Positions 24,533 to 32,257 of a stretch of DNA of 36,292 nt are shown in pieces. Numbering within the stretch: the first letter of the stretch is position 1; the number at the start of each line of letters is the position of its first letter. Both the position numbers and the translations under genes were made by a program. The notes beneath the pieces were generated by a model. It saw nothing but the letters and a program-made list of their open reading frames with translations. It made no database searches and was not told where the DNA came from. Source of the DNA: Alphaproteobacteria bacterium. GTDB taxonomy: Bacteria; Pseudomonadota; Alphaproteobacteria; MPNO01; VGEU01. The stretch spans positions 1 to 36,292 of the forward strand of contig VGEU01000025.1 of NCBI GenBank assembly GCA_016869145.1. Reading direction: 5' to 3'.

Positions 24533-24805
24533 TCACGCCGCGGCGGACGGGCGCCACGCGGAAGCGGGGACGAAGCGGCAGCCGCGCTCGTCGATCGTCG
24601 CGACCTGCACCGGCCGGTTCGCGCCATCGACGATCGCGACCCGGTAGCCACCCGGTGCGATGCGGTGCGCCGAGCCGATGCGATGATCGTCCCAGCCATA
24701 CCAGCGGAGCCGCGTCTCGACCCTACGCCGCGCGGCATCGGGCGAATCCGCCATCGGCGCGGCGACAGCCGCGGACTCGAACGGACGCAGCGTTTCAATC
24801 GTCAT
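24533..24805 (-). CDS. small hypothetical protein, 90 residues
   Basis: Starts at ATG 24805 with purine-rich AAGGCG upstream and ends at TGA 24533, a few bases from the convergent LpxO-like gene. The sequence is soluble, with an Arg-rich middle (ARRRVETRLRWYGWDDHRIG) and a beta-type second half (GYRVAIVDGANRPVQVATIDERGCRFVP). I recognise no family. Third-position GC is as high as in the neighbours, which supports real coding. Confidence 0.5.
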   Translation of the reverse strand: MTIETLRPFESAAVAAPMADSPDAARRRVETRLRWYGWDDHRIGSAHRIAPGGYRVAIVDGANRPVQVATIDERGCRFVPASAWRPSAAA

Positions 24806-24884
24806 CGCCTTGGCCCTCCCTCCGGCTTGGAGCCCTACCGCCGAATTAGGGCGGAGAATCCAGACGTCTAGAGGGCCGCGATGC

Positions 24885-25235
24885 TCAGCGCGGCGGCGGC
24901 ACGATCTCGTTGGCGGCACGGTGCGGCTCGATGCGGACGACATGCGCGGCGAACACGACGATGCGCCGGACCGCCATCTCCTTGGTGCTGCCGTCCGGCG
25001 CGCGCGAGGTCGCGTACTGCCAGGCGCCGAGATGGCGCCGCGCATCGAGCGCCTTCGCCACCATCTCGACCGGGACACCGGCGCCCTAGGCCGTCATCTC
25101 GTCGGCGGTGACGCCGATGATGGTCTCGTCCTTGACGGTCACGACCTTGAACAGGCTCACCGGGTCGGCCGCGTACGCGACCGCGCCCGTGACCACCATC
25201 CAGAGTGCAACGGCGATGCCGACGAATCGGGTCAT
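24885..25235 (-). pseudogene. small secreted protein of unknown function, interrupted by one in-frame TAG
   Basis: From ATG 25235 the frame encodes a signal peptide (MTRFVGIAVALWMVVTGAVAYAA) and DPVSLFKVVTVKDETIIGVTADEMTA, then TAG at 25088-25086. It continues in the same frame with GAGVPVEMVAKALDARRHLG, AWQYATSRAPDGSTKEM, and MAVRRIVVFAAHVVRIEP to TGA at 24887-24885. From memory, short exported proteins with ADPVSLFK and WQYA-R-A-P blocks occur in Bradyrhizobium-type genomes, which would make both halves one domain of about 115 residues; this was not checked by search. A purine-rich GGAGAAGGGA site precedes the start. It lies 20 bp downstream of the DMT permease gene and may be co-transcribed with it. 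Confidence 0.65.
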
Positions 25236-25254
25236 TCCCTTCTCCGCTCCTGCG

Positions 25255-26151
25255 TCAGATCCTCTTGGCCGCGCGCGTCTCGCGCATCTCGCACCGGGTC
25301 GAATAGGTCGTGCCCGTGAAGATCAGCGCCGCGCCGATCCAGGTCCACGGATCGGTGACCTGGCCGAATAACACATAGCCGAGCGCAGCGACGAAGGGCA
25401 GTCGGACGAAGAGGACCGGCCCGACCAGCGTCGCCTCGGCGAGGCCATAGGCGCGGGTCAGCGACCACTGTGCGGCAAACGCGACGACCCCGAAGGCGAA
25501 CAATATCGGCCAATCCGCGAGCGGCGGCATCGACCATGTAGGCGCCGCGAGGCCGACCGAGATCGGGAACTGGAACACATAGCCGTAGAACATCAGCGCG
25601 GTCGTCCCGTGGGTGCGGGCGAGATAGCGCGATGTCGCATCGCCGGCGCCATAGAGCGCGGCGGCGGCGAGCGCGACCAGCATGCCGAGCGAGAACGCGG
25701 CGAAGCCCGGCCGGATGATGACGAGCGCGCCGATGAACCCGGTCGCGACCGCGAGCCAGCGATGCCAGCGCGGCCGCTCGCCGAGGAACAGCACCGCGAA
25801 CACGCCGAGCCAGATCGGCAGCGTGAACTGGAGCGCCATCGAATCGGCAAGCGTGATCAGCGTCACCGAATGATAGGACGCCCACATCGCGGCGTAGATC
25901 AGCGCCGCGCGGAGGACATGCGTCCAGAGCTGCCGCTCGGGCAGGAGGCCGAGGCCCGCGCTCCAGATCGTCGGCGCCATGAACAGGAGGCCGAGAACCT
26001 GGCGGATCAGGACGATCTCGTAGGTCGAATAGAAGTCCGACAGATAGCGGACGAAGGCGATCGAGCCGGCGAAGAAGAACGCGGCCGTCAGCATCCAGGC
26101 GACGCCGAGGGCGGGCTTGTGGATGCCGGTGCCGGCGGCGGGCGCGCTCAT
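25255..26151 (-). CDS. EamA-family drug/metabolite (DMT) transporter
   Basis: 298 residues with ten hydrophobic helices in two EamA halves (about residues 15-145 and 155-290). Typical EamA marks are FFFAGSIAFVRYLSDFYSTYEIVLIRQVLG in the first helix pair, LADSMALQFTLPIWLGVFAVLFLGERPRWHRW at the end of repeat one, VATGFIGALVIIRPGF, and EATLVGPVLFVRLPFVAALGYVLFGQ in repeat two. It is an inner-membrane secondary exporter or importer of small metabolites; the substrate is unknown. Several neighbours encode catabolic enzymes but there is no direct functional link. Confidence 0.9.
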   Translation of the reverse strand: MSAPAAGTGIHKPALGVAWMLTAAFFFAGSIAFVRYLSDFYSTYEIVLIRQVLGLLFMAPTIWSAGLGLLPERQLWTHVLRAALIYAAMWASYHSVTLITLADSMALQFTLPIWLGVFAVLFLGERPRWHRWLAVATGFIGALVIIRPGFAAFSLGMLVALAAAALYGAGDATSRYLARTHGTTALMFYGYVFQFPISVGLAAPTWSMPPLADWPILFAFGVVAFAAQWSLTRAYGLAEATLVGPVLFVRLPFVAALGYVLFGQVTDPWTWIGAALIFTGTTYSTRCEMRETRAAKRI

Positions 26152-26226
26152 GGCGGTGACGGGGGGACAACGCGACGCCCCGCGGCCCGGACGGGGACTG
26201 CGGGGCGCGCGCGCTATCCGATCGCG

Positions 26227-26865
26227 TCAGGCGGCGATCTTGGCGCTTTCCTTGGGCAGGAGGTCATAGGGCTTCTTGAAGCCCTTGAGCCCCTCGACGC
26301 GGCGCATCCAGGCCTGGACATTGGGCCGGCTGGAGAGATCGATCTTGGCCTCGTCGGCGAACCAGCAGGGGCTGTAGCACGCGACATCGCCGATCGTCGG
26401 CTCGGCGCCCATCACGAATTGGTTCCGCTCGAGGTGGGCATCGAGCGTCTTGGTCGCCGCGCCCGCCTGTTTCTGGAAGAGCTCGGCGGTCGCCGGATCG
26501 GCCTTGAACATGCCGCGCACGATGGCGCGCGAGCGAAAGATCGGCGGCGACAGCGCATCGGCGTCCCAGAACAGCCACTCGTGGACGTGGGCGCGGCCGG
26601 CGAGGTCCTTGCCGGTGAGCTTGCCGGTCACCTGCGCGATATATTCGAGGATCGCGCCCGACTGGCAGAGGGTCACCGCGCCGTGCTGCAGCGCCGGCAC
26701 CTGGCCGTAGCGGTTGATCTTGAGGTAGTCGGGGCTCTTGTGCTCGCCGCCGGCGAGATTGACGTGGCGGTAGTCGAACGACTGCCCGGAAAGGGCGAGC
26801 GTGAGGCCGACCTTGTAGGTCGGGCCTGAGAGGAACACCCCGTGGAGCGTGAATGTGTCAGCCAT
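26227..26865 (-). CDS. glutathione S-transferase family protein
   Basis: 212 residues. The N-terminal thioredoxin-like domain (1-80) shows LHGVFLSGPTYKVGLTLALSG, NRYGQVPALQHGAVTLCQSGAILEYIA, with the cis-Pro of VPAL and the Gln-Ser pair that hold the glutathione gamma-glutamyl group. The all-helical C-terminal domain (about 90-205) includes the NQFVMGAEPTIGDVACYSPCWFADEA capping motif. The start helix SGPTYK suggests a Ser or Thr at the thiol site as in bacterial beta/theta-like GSTs. It may detoxify electrophiles or act as a lyase in aromatic catabolism. Upstream at 26866-26996 is a spacer with a run of eight G and no gene. Confidence 0.9.
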   Translation of the reverse strand: MADTFTLHGVFLSGPTYKVGLTLALSGQSFDYRHVNLAGGEHKSPDYLKINRYGQVPALQHGAVTLCQSGAILEYIAQVTGKLTGKDLAGRAHVHEWLFWDADALSPPIFRSRAIVRGMFKADPATAELFQKQAGAATKTLDAHLERNQFVMGAEPTIGDVACYSPCWFADEAKIDLSSRPNVQAWMRRVEGLKGFKKPYDLLPKESAKIAA

Positions 26866-26996
26866 GGTCCTGGATCCCGTCTGTTGTTCGATGGCGACTC
26901 TTAAGCTGGGCGCGGGACCCTGTAAAGGAAGCGCCATGGGGGGGGAGCGCCCTTGGGCCTTCCGGCACCGTTGCGACACGGCTTCGTGACCGGTCG

Positions 26997-28184
26997 CTAC
27001 CAGCCGAGACGGGTGCGGAGCCGGACGATGCCCGGGAAGTCGCGTCGGATCCGGTCGGCGAGAAGATGGCGCAGCCGGCGCGCGCCGGCGAGCACGGCGA
27101 CCGCGATCCGACCGTCTGCGCGCCGGCGGCCGATCAGGACCGATCGGAGCTCGCGCCGCTCGCGCCACAGATGGTCGATCATCGCGTGGTCGGCGGCGGC
27201 GCAGGAATCGGCCCATGCCGCGATGCGGTCGTCGAGGACGCGGCGGAGAAAGCGGAGCTCGAGAAGGACGCCGGGCGAGGATCGGGCATGGGCCTCGTCG
27301 TGGGCGATTTTGAACGTGAACAGGCCGTTGCCGCCGCGGAAGCTCAACAACATCGCGATCGGCCTGCCGTCGAGGCGGAGCGCGACCAGATCGAGCTGGT
27401 CGCGCCGCGCCGCCGCGGCGACGACCTCCTCGATATAGGCGCGGTCGTTCGGGTCGGCGGCGAGCGCGGTGCCGGCGCGGCCCTTCCAGCCGGCGCCCTC
27501 GAGCGCGAGGAACTCGGCGAGCCACGGCTCGTGCGGCGCCGGCCTCCGCCAGGCATCGAAGACGAGCGCGCCCGCCTCGCCGAGACGCTTCTCCTGGCGG
27601 CGGAGCTCCTTCCGCTTCTTGCCCGAGAGCGATCCCTTCAGATAGGCATCGGCGCGCTCGGGCGAGGCGAGGAAGGCGCGCGCGATGCGGCGGGTGTTGG
27701 CTGCGGGCTGACCGCGCGCCGCGATCGCGTCATCGAGCGCGCGGTCGAACGGCCCTTGGGCCGTGAAATCGTCGAGCGCGAGCAGACGATCCGGTCCCGC
27801 CTCGAGCGCATCGAGGAGCGCCGCGACGACGACCGCCTCGGCGCCGGCCGCGACCAGCGGTGTCGAGAGGACGCAGTAAATGGGTGCGAACAATGCCGCG
27901 CGCACGAACGGCCCGAGCCGTCGGCGGACCAGCGGAACCATGCCGACGATCTCGCCGGCCTCGCGCACCAGAAGGACGCGGACATCCGCGCCGCCGCCAT
28001 AGCGCCGCCACGCCGGGATCAGCATCCACGGCTCGTGGAACACGTTGGGCTCGCCGGCGTCGCGGACGAGGCCGCCGATCTCGTGGGCGATGGCGGCGAG
28101 CGCGTCCGGTGTGTCGACCCAAGCGATCGCGACCGGCCCGCGCGGCCGCGCGACGACACTTCGCTGGGTCATCGGTCCGGACAT
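26997..28184 (-). CDS. GNAT acetyltransferase, CelD/FemAB-like (Acetyltransf_6)
   Basis: About 395 residues from ATG 28184 (ATG 28202 is possible). The family pattern is NVFHEPWMLIPAWRRYGGGADVRVLLVREAGEIVGMVPLVRRR in the N-terminal half, the linker GSLSGKKRKELRRQEKRLGEAG, then the GNAT core DLVALRLDGRPIAMLLSFRGGNGLFTFKIAHDEAHARSSPGVLLELRFLRRVL, with the conserved Phe-Lys-x-x-x-D-E acceptor region. Such proteins often modify exopolysaccharide or cell-envelope sugars, which would fit the FkbM methyltransferase and LpxO-like neighbours, but this is inference. It ends with TAG. Confidence 0.85.
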   Translation of the reverse strand: MSGPMTQRSVVARPRGPVAIAWVDTPDALAAIAHEIGGLVRDAGEPNVFHEPWMLIPAWRRYGGGADVRVLLVREAGEIVGMVPLVRRRLGPFVRAALFAPIYCVLSTPLVAAGAEAVVVAALLDALEAGPDRLLALDDFTAQGPFDRALDDAIAARGQPAANTRRIARAFLASPERADAYLKGSLSGKKRKELRRQEKRLGEAGALVFDAWRRPAPHEPWLAEFLALEGAGWKGRAGTALAADPNDRAYIEEVVAAAARRDQLDLVALRLDGRPIAMLLSFRGGNGLFTFKIAHDEAHARSSPGVLLELRFLRRVLDDRIAAWADSCAAADHAMIDHLWRERRELRSVLIGRRRADGRIAVAVLAGARRLRHLLADRIRRDFPGIVRLRTRLGW

Positions 28185-28306
28185 GGCCCGGCCATGATAC
28201 ACGCCGGCCCGGTTCCGATTTGATGAAGCCGGGTCGTTGCCGAAGCGATGCGGGTACGCGAGAATGAGGCAAAGAGCGGCCTGCGGCCGCGGGGTGGGGG
28301 GATCGG

Positions 28307-28579
28307 GTGGTGCGACATTTGCTGATGATGGGTGGTGCGGTCGCGCTGGTCGTCGTGCTGGCGCTCGCGGGCTGTGCCGGCGACGTGCGGACCACGACCG
28401 GCACGGTCCAGCCGGGCCAGGACTTCGTCCATGTGCGGGCCGGCGCCCGCGACGAGGCCGACCGCCTCGCCCAGCGTGAATGCGGCCGGCTCGGCATGAA
28501 CGCGGTCTTCCGCACCCAGGGCGAGGCCCGCGTCGGCCGCGACGATCCGGACGTCTATAACTACCAGTGCATCCGCTGA
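28307..28579 (+). CDS. small putative lipoprotein, 90 residues
   Basis: The GTG at 28307 (or 28310) begins a hydrophobic leader ending LALAG-C, a good lipobox with Cys 23 as the lipidation site. The mature part of about 68 residues contains VRAGARDEADRLAQRECGRLGMNAVFR and ends YNYQCIR with two more Cys that could form a disulfide. It resembles small alphaproteobacterial outer-membrane lipoproteins of unknown role. It stands alone between the GNAT gene and the RTX gene promoter. Confidence 0.72.
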   Translation: MVRHLLMMGGAVALVVVLALAGCAGDVRTTTGTVQPGQDFVHVRAGARDEADRLAQRECGRLGMNAVFRTQGEARVGRDDPDVYNYQCIR

Positions 28580-28635
28580 TCGTGACGCTCCGCCGCCGCG
28601 GCCGGATTGGTTAAGGCCGATCACGCCGTCGTTCT

Positions 28636-28664
28636 TTGACAAATTTTCGACGGATGTGAATGAT
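28636..28664 (+). promoter_or_regulatory. promoter of the RTX protein gene
   Basis: A perfect -35 hexamer TTGACA (28636-28641), a spacer of exactly 17 bp and a -10-like AATGAT (28659-28664, 4 of 6 consensus). It lies 50 bp upstream of ATG 28715 and directly after a non-coding AT-richer patch. Confidence 0.5.
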
Positions 28665-28714
28665 CCTGCCGCCGTCGCCCCGGCTGCGGGCGGGGCGTGT
28701 GTGCCGGGTGCGTC

Positions 28715-29782
28715 ATGAGTTTCGCGTTCGACGAAGCCTTCTATCTCGCCAGGAACCCCGATGTCGCCGCCGCGCTCGGGGCCGGCGCCGGGTCGAGCGC
28801 GCTCAACCACTTCCTCCTGTTCGGCTCCCGCGAGGGTCGCGCACCGAGCGCGATCGCCGCCGATGCGCTCGTCGGTTTCGACGAGTTCTACTATCTCGAG
28901 GCGAACCCCGATGTCGCCGTCGCGGTGCGCAACGGCGCGATCGGCTCGGGCCTCCAGCATTATCTCCTCTATGGCGGGCGTGAGGGGCGCGATCTCCACG
29001 AGCGCTTCGACGAGACCGCCTACCGCACCGACAACCCCGACGTCGCCTCGGCGATCAATCTCGGCTTCGTCGGCAGCAGCGCCGAGCACTATTTCGGCTA
29101 TGGCCGCTACGAGGGTCGGCTCGCCAAGCTCGTCGGCTCCGACCAACAGGGCCCCAATGTCGATCGCATCTTTGTCGGCGGCGACGGCCGCGAGACGATC
29201 GAGGCCGGCAACGGCAAGACCGTGCTCTTCGCCCGCGGCGACAACGACATGATCATCGGCGGGCCGACCGACGACCGTCTCTATGGCGGCATCGGCAACG
29301 ACACGATCTCGGGCGGCGCCGGCAACGATCGCATCTTCGGCGTGCCCGGCGGCGACACGATGACCGGCGGGCCGGGCGCCGATGTGTTCTCGTTCGATGG
29401 TCGGCCCGGCGCCAACGGCGCGGTGTTCGGCGCGATCGACGTCATCACCGATTTCGACACCCGCGAGGACAAGCTCGAGTTCGCCTACGTCACCGAGGTG
29501 AAATTGCGCAGCCAGATCGCCGCCGAGGTCGGGCTCAACTTCGTCAAGCCGCCGGCCGACCCGGTCGCGCGCACGCTCGCGATCGCCGACTTCCTCGCCG
29601 ATACGAACCGCACCGACAACGCCGTCGTCTTCGGCGACTTCGAGGGCGACACCTACGTGCTGTTCGAGCGCGTCGGGTTCCGCACGACGTTCGATTCCTC
29701 GACCGGGATCATCGTCAAGCTGGTCGGCGTCGGCGGCGATTTCGACTTCGACACCAACCTGGTCGCGACCTTCGCGGGCTAG
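28715..29782 (+). CDS. secreted RTX calcium-binding protein with three N-terminal repeats of about 43 residues
   Basis: 355 residues from ATG 28715; there is no Sec signal, as expected for type I secretion. Part 1 (residues about 1-130) holds three repeats of pattern F-D-E-x-x-Y-x-x-x-N-P-D-V-A, then G-x-x-S-x-x-x-H-Y-x-x-Y/F-G-x-x-E-G-R. Part 2 (about 150-235) has RTX-type nonapeptides (YGGIGNDTI, SGGAGNDRI, TGGPGADVF) that form a calcium beta-roll. Part 3 starts with DVITDFDTREDKLEF, the serralysin/hemolysin C-terminal pattern, and is followed by a beta-rich tail. No catalytic motif is seen, so it is more likely an adhesin or surface-layer-like protein than a protease. No ABC exporter lies next to it. 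It ends with TAG, three bases from the convergent oxidoreductase gene. Confidence 0.85.
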   Translation: MSFAFDEAFYLARNPDVAAALGAGAGSSALNHFLLFGSREGRAPSAIAADALVGFDEFYYLEANPDVAVAVRNGAIGSGLQHYLLYGGREGRDLHERFDETAYRTDNPDVASAINLGFVGSSAEHYFGYGRYEGRLAKLVGSDQQGPNVDRIFVGGDGRETIEAGNGKTVLFARGDNDMIIGGPTDDRLYGGIGNDTISGGAGNDRIFGVPGGDTMTGGPGADVFSFDGRPGANGAVFGAIDVITDFDTREDKLEFAYVTEVKLRSQIAAEVGLNFVKPPADPVARTLAIADFLADTNRTDNAVVFGDFEGDTYVLFERVGFRTTFDSSTGIIVKLVGVGGDFDFDTNLVATFAG

Positions 29783-29785
29783 GCC

Positions 29786-32122
29786 TCACGCGCGGCCTGC
29801 CGCCGCGATCGCGGCGCGGAGCCGGCGCGGGTTGACCGGCGTCTCGGTGACCTCGATCCCGAGCGGGCGGAGCGCGTCGTTGATCGCGTTGACGATGGCG
29901 GCCGGCGGGCCGATCGCGCCGCCCTCGCCGAGACCCTTGACGCCGAACTCGGTATAGGGCGAGGGCGTGTGCATGTGGAGGATGCGGATGTCGGGCACCT
30001 CGGTGGTGCCGGGCAGCGTGTAGTCGGCGAGCGTGGTGGCGAGCGGCTGGCCATTCGCGTCGTAGGGCATCTCCTCGTAGAGCGCGGTGCCGATCCCCTG
30101 CGCCGCGCCGCCGAACACCTGGCCCTCGACGACCATCGGGTTGACCAGCGTACCGCCGTCCTCGACCACGACATAGTCGAGGATCTCGACCGCCCCGGTC
30201 GCCGGATCGACCGCGACGACCGCGGCATGCGCGGCATAGGAGAACGTCCCCTGGTCGTTCCGCGGCTTGTAGCCGGCGGTCACCTCGAGCCCGCCCTGGT
30301 CGACGCCGGCCGGCAGGTTCTGCGGCCGGAGATACCAGGTCCGCGCGATCTCGGTGAGCGGGACCGACCCCGCGCCGGCGACCACCGCGCCGCCCTCGAG
30401 CCGCGCCTCGTCGAGCGGCGCCTGGAGGAGGTGGGCGCCGATCCGCCGCGCGCGCTCGGCGATGATCCTGCACGCGCTCGCCACCGCGCCGCCCGCCATC
30501 ACCATGCTGCGCGAGCCCCAGGTGCCGGTCGAGTAGGGGCTGAGCGCGGTGTCGCCGTGGACGATGTGGATGCGCGCGGGGTCGATCCCGAGGACCGCGC
30601 TCGCGACCTGGGCGAGCGTCGTCTCCATGCTCTGGCCGTGCGACTGCACGCCGACCCGGACCTCGAGCCCGCCGTCGGGCGTGAGCCGCGCCCAGGCCTG
30701 CTCGTGGCCCGGCACCATCGGGATGCCCCAGCCGTAATAGACCGCGGTGCCGTGCGCGGCCTGCTCGGTGAAGATCGAGACGCCTAGCCCGATGCGCCGG
30801 CCGTCCGGCTCGCCCCGCTTCTGGCGCGCGCGCACCGCATCGAGGCCGATCGCGTCCACCGCCTTCCGGAGCGCCGTCGGGTAGTCGCCGGAATCGAAGT
30901 GCTTCTTGGTGATATTGTCGAACGGCATCTGCTCGGGGCGCACCAGATTGGCGAGCCGCACCGCGTAGGGCTCGCGCCCGACCGCGTGCGCGATCGCATC
31001 GATCATGAACTCCATCGCGAAGCAGACCCCGGCGCGCGCGACGCCGCGATAGGGCACGATCGGCGGCTTGTTGGTCGCGACCGAGAACGTCCGGCAGCGA
31101 TAGCCCTTGAAGTCGTAGGGGCCGGGCAGGATCGAGCCGACCTGCGCCGCCTCGAGACAGGCCGAGAACGGATAGATCGAGTAGGCGCCTGCATCGACGG
31201 AGGCCTCGCAATCGAGCGCGAGAAGCCGGCCTTCGGCATCGGCGTAGGCGGTGAGCGCGTAATGGTGCTCGCGCGCATTGGCCGCGGCGAGGAGGTGCTC
31301 GCGCCGGTCCTCGAGATAGCGGATCGGCCGGCCGAGCCGCATCGCCGCCCAGCTGATGCAGACCTCCTCCGGCTGCAGGAGCCCCTTCCAGCCGAAGCCG
31401 CCACCGACATCGGGCGCGACCACGCGGACCCGGGCCTCGTCGAGCCCGAGCACGCCGGCGAGACCGGTGCGCACGATGTGCGGCATCTGGGTCGCGGTCT
31501 GGAGCACGAGCTGGCCGAGACGGCCGTCCCATTCGGCGACCGCGCCCTTGCCCTCGAGCGGCGCCATGCATTGGCGCGCCATGCGGAGCGTCTTGCGGAC
31601 GACGACGGCCGCCCCCGCGGCGCGCGCGGCGATGTCGCCGTCGACCAGCGTCTCGAGGAAGATGTTGTCGCCCCACGGCTCGTGGACGAGCGCCACACCC
31701 GGCCGGCGCGCATCGAGCATGTCGGTGAGCGGCGGCAATTCGTCGAGCTCGAGCGTGACCTTTGCCGCGAGATCCTCGGCCTCGGCGCGGGTCGCGGCGA
31801 GGCACATCGCGACCGGCTCGCCGGTGAAGCGGATCTTGTCGGCGGCGAGCGCCGGCTGCTCGGAGACCTTGAAGCCGGGGAGCCCGGAGACAGCGCGGAT
31901 CGCCTTCACGCCGGTCATGTCGGCGGCGATCGTCACCCGGTCGCGGATCTCGGCCGGGATCACGACCGCGCGGATGCGGGCATGCGCGACCGGGCTCCGC
32001 ACGAAGGCCGCCTCCAGCATGCCGACGAGCGCGATGTCGCCGACGAACTTGCCGCGGCCGCGCATATAGCGGTCGTCCTCCTTGCGGAGGAGACGGGCGC
32101 CGATGATCGACGGGTTGGCCAT
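29786..32122 (-). CDS. xanthine dehydrogenase-family molybdopterin-binding (large) subunit
   Basis: 778 residues starting at ATG 32122 (MANPSIIGARLLRKEDDRYMRGRGKFVGDI). This is the catalytic subunit of molybdenum hydroxylases that oxidise aldehydes, purines or N-heterocycles, or CO. The aldehyde oxidase a/b hammerhead domain is residues about 15-135. The Moco domains follow, with VRVVAPDVGGGFGWKG, the VPYRGVARAG loop (form II-like rather than the CO dehydrogenase CSFR loop), GVQSHGQSMETTLAQVAS and the C-terminal FGVKGLGEGGAIGPPAAIVNAI, whose Glu in GEGG is the catalytic base. The FAD and 2Fe-2S subunits are absent on both sides, so partners must be encoded elsewhere. The frame stays open far upstream of ATG 32122, but that part lies antisense to the FMN dehydrogenase and is not coding. 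Confidence 0.93.
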   Translation of the reverse strand: MANPSIIGARLLRKEDDRYMRGRGKFVGDIALVGMLEAAFVRSPVAHARIRAVVIPAEIRDRVTIAADMTGVKAIRAVSGLPGFKVSEQPALAADKIRFTGEPVAMCLAATRAEAEDLAAKVTLELDELPPLTDMLDARRPGVALVHEPWGDNIFLETLVDGDIAARAAGAAVVVRKTLRMARQCMAPLEGKGAVAEWDGRLGQLVLQTATQMPHIVRTGLAGVLGLDEARVRVVAPDVGGGFGWKGLLQPEEVCISWAAMRLGRPIRYLEDRREHLLAAANAREHHYALTAYADAEGRLLALDCEASVDAGAYSIYPFSACLEAAQVGSILPGPYDFKGYRCRTFSVATNKPPIVPYRGVARAGVCFAMEFMIDAIAHAVGREPYAVRLANLVRPEQMPFDNITKKHFDSGDYPTALRKAVDAIGLDAVRARQKRGEPDGRRIGLGVSIFTEQAAHGTAVYYGWGIPMVPGHEQAWARLTPDGGLEVRVGVQSHGQSMETTLAQVASAVLGIDPARIHIVHGDTALSPYSTGTWGSRSMVMAGGAVASACRIIAERARRIGAHLLQAPLDEARLEGGAVVAGAGSVPLTEIARTWYLRPQNLPAGVDQGGLEVTAGYKPRNDQGTFSYAAHAAVVAVDPATGAVEILDYVVVEDGGTLVNPMVVEGQVFGGAAQGIGTALYEEMPYDANGQPLATTLADYTLPGTTEVPDIRILHMHTPSPYTEFGVKGLGEGGAIGPPAAIVNAINDALRPLGIEVTETPVNPRRLRAAIAAAGRA

Positions 32123-32257
32123 GACGGGCTCCGGCTGCGGGACGCGCGATCCTAGAGCATGAGCCGGCCGGATTGAACCCGCCCGCGCCGGGGTTGGACA
32201 GGCGGCGCCGGCGCGCCGAAGATGGCCGATCGCCACGACGAAGGGGAACAAGCCGCC

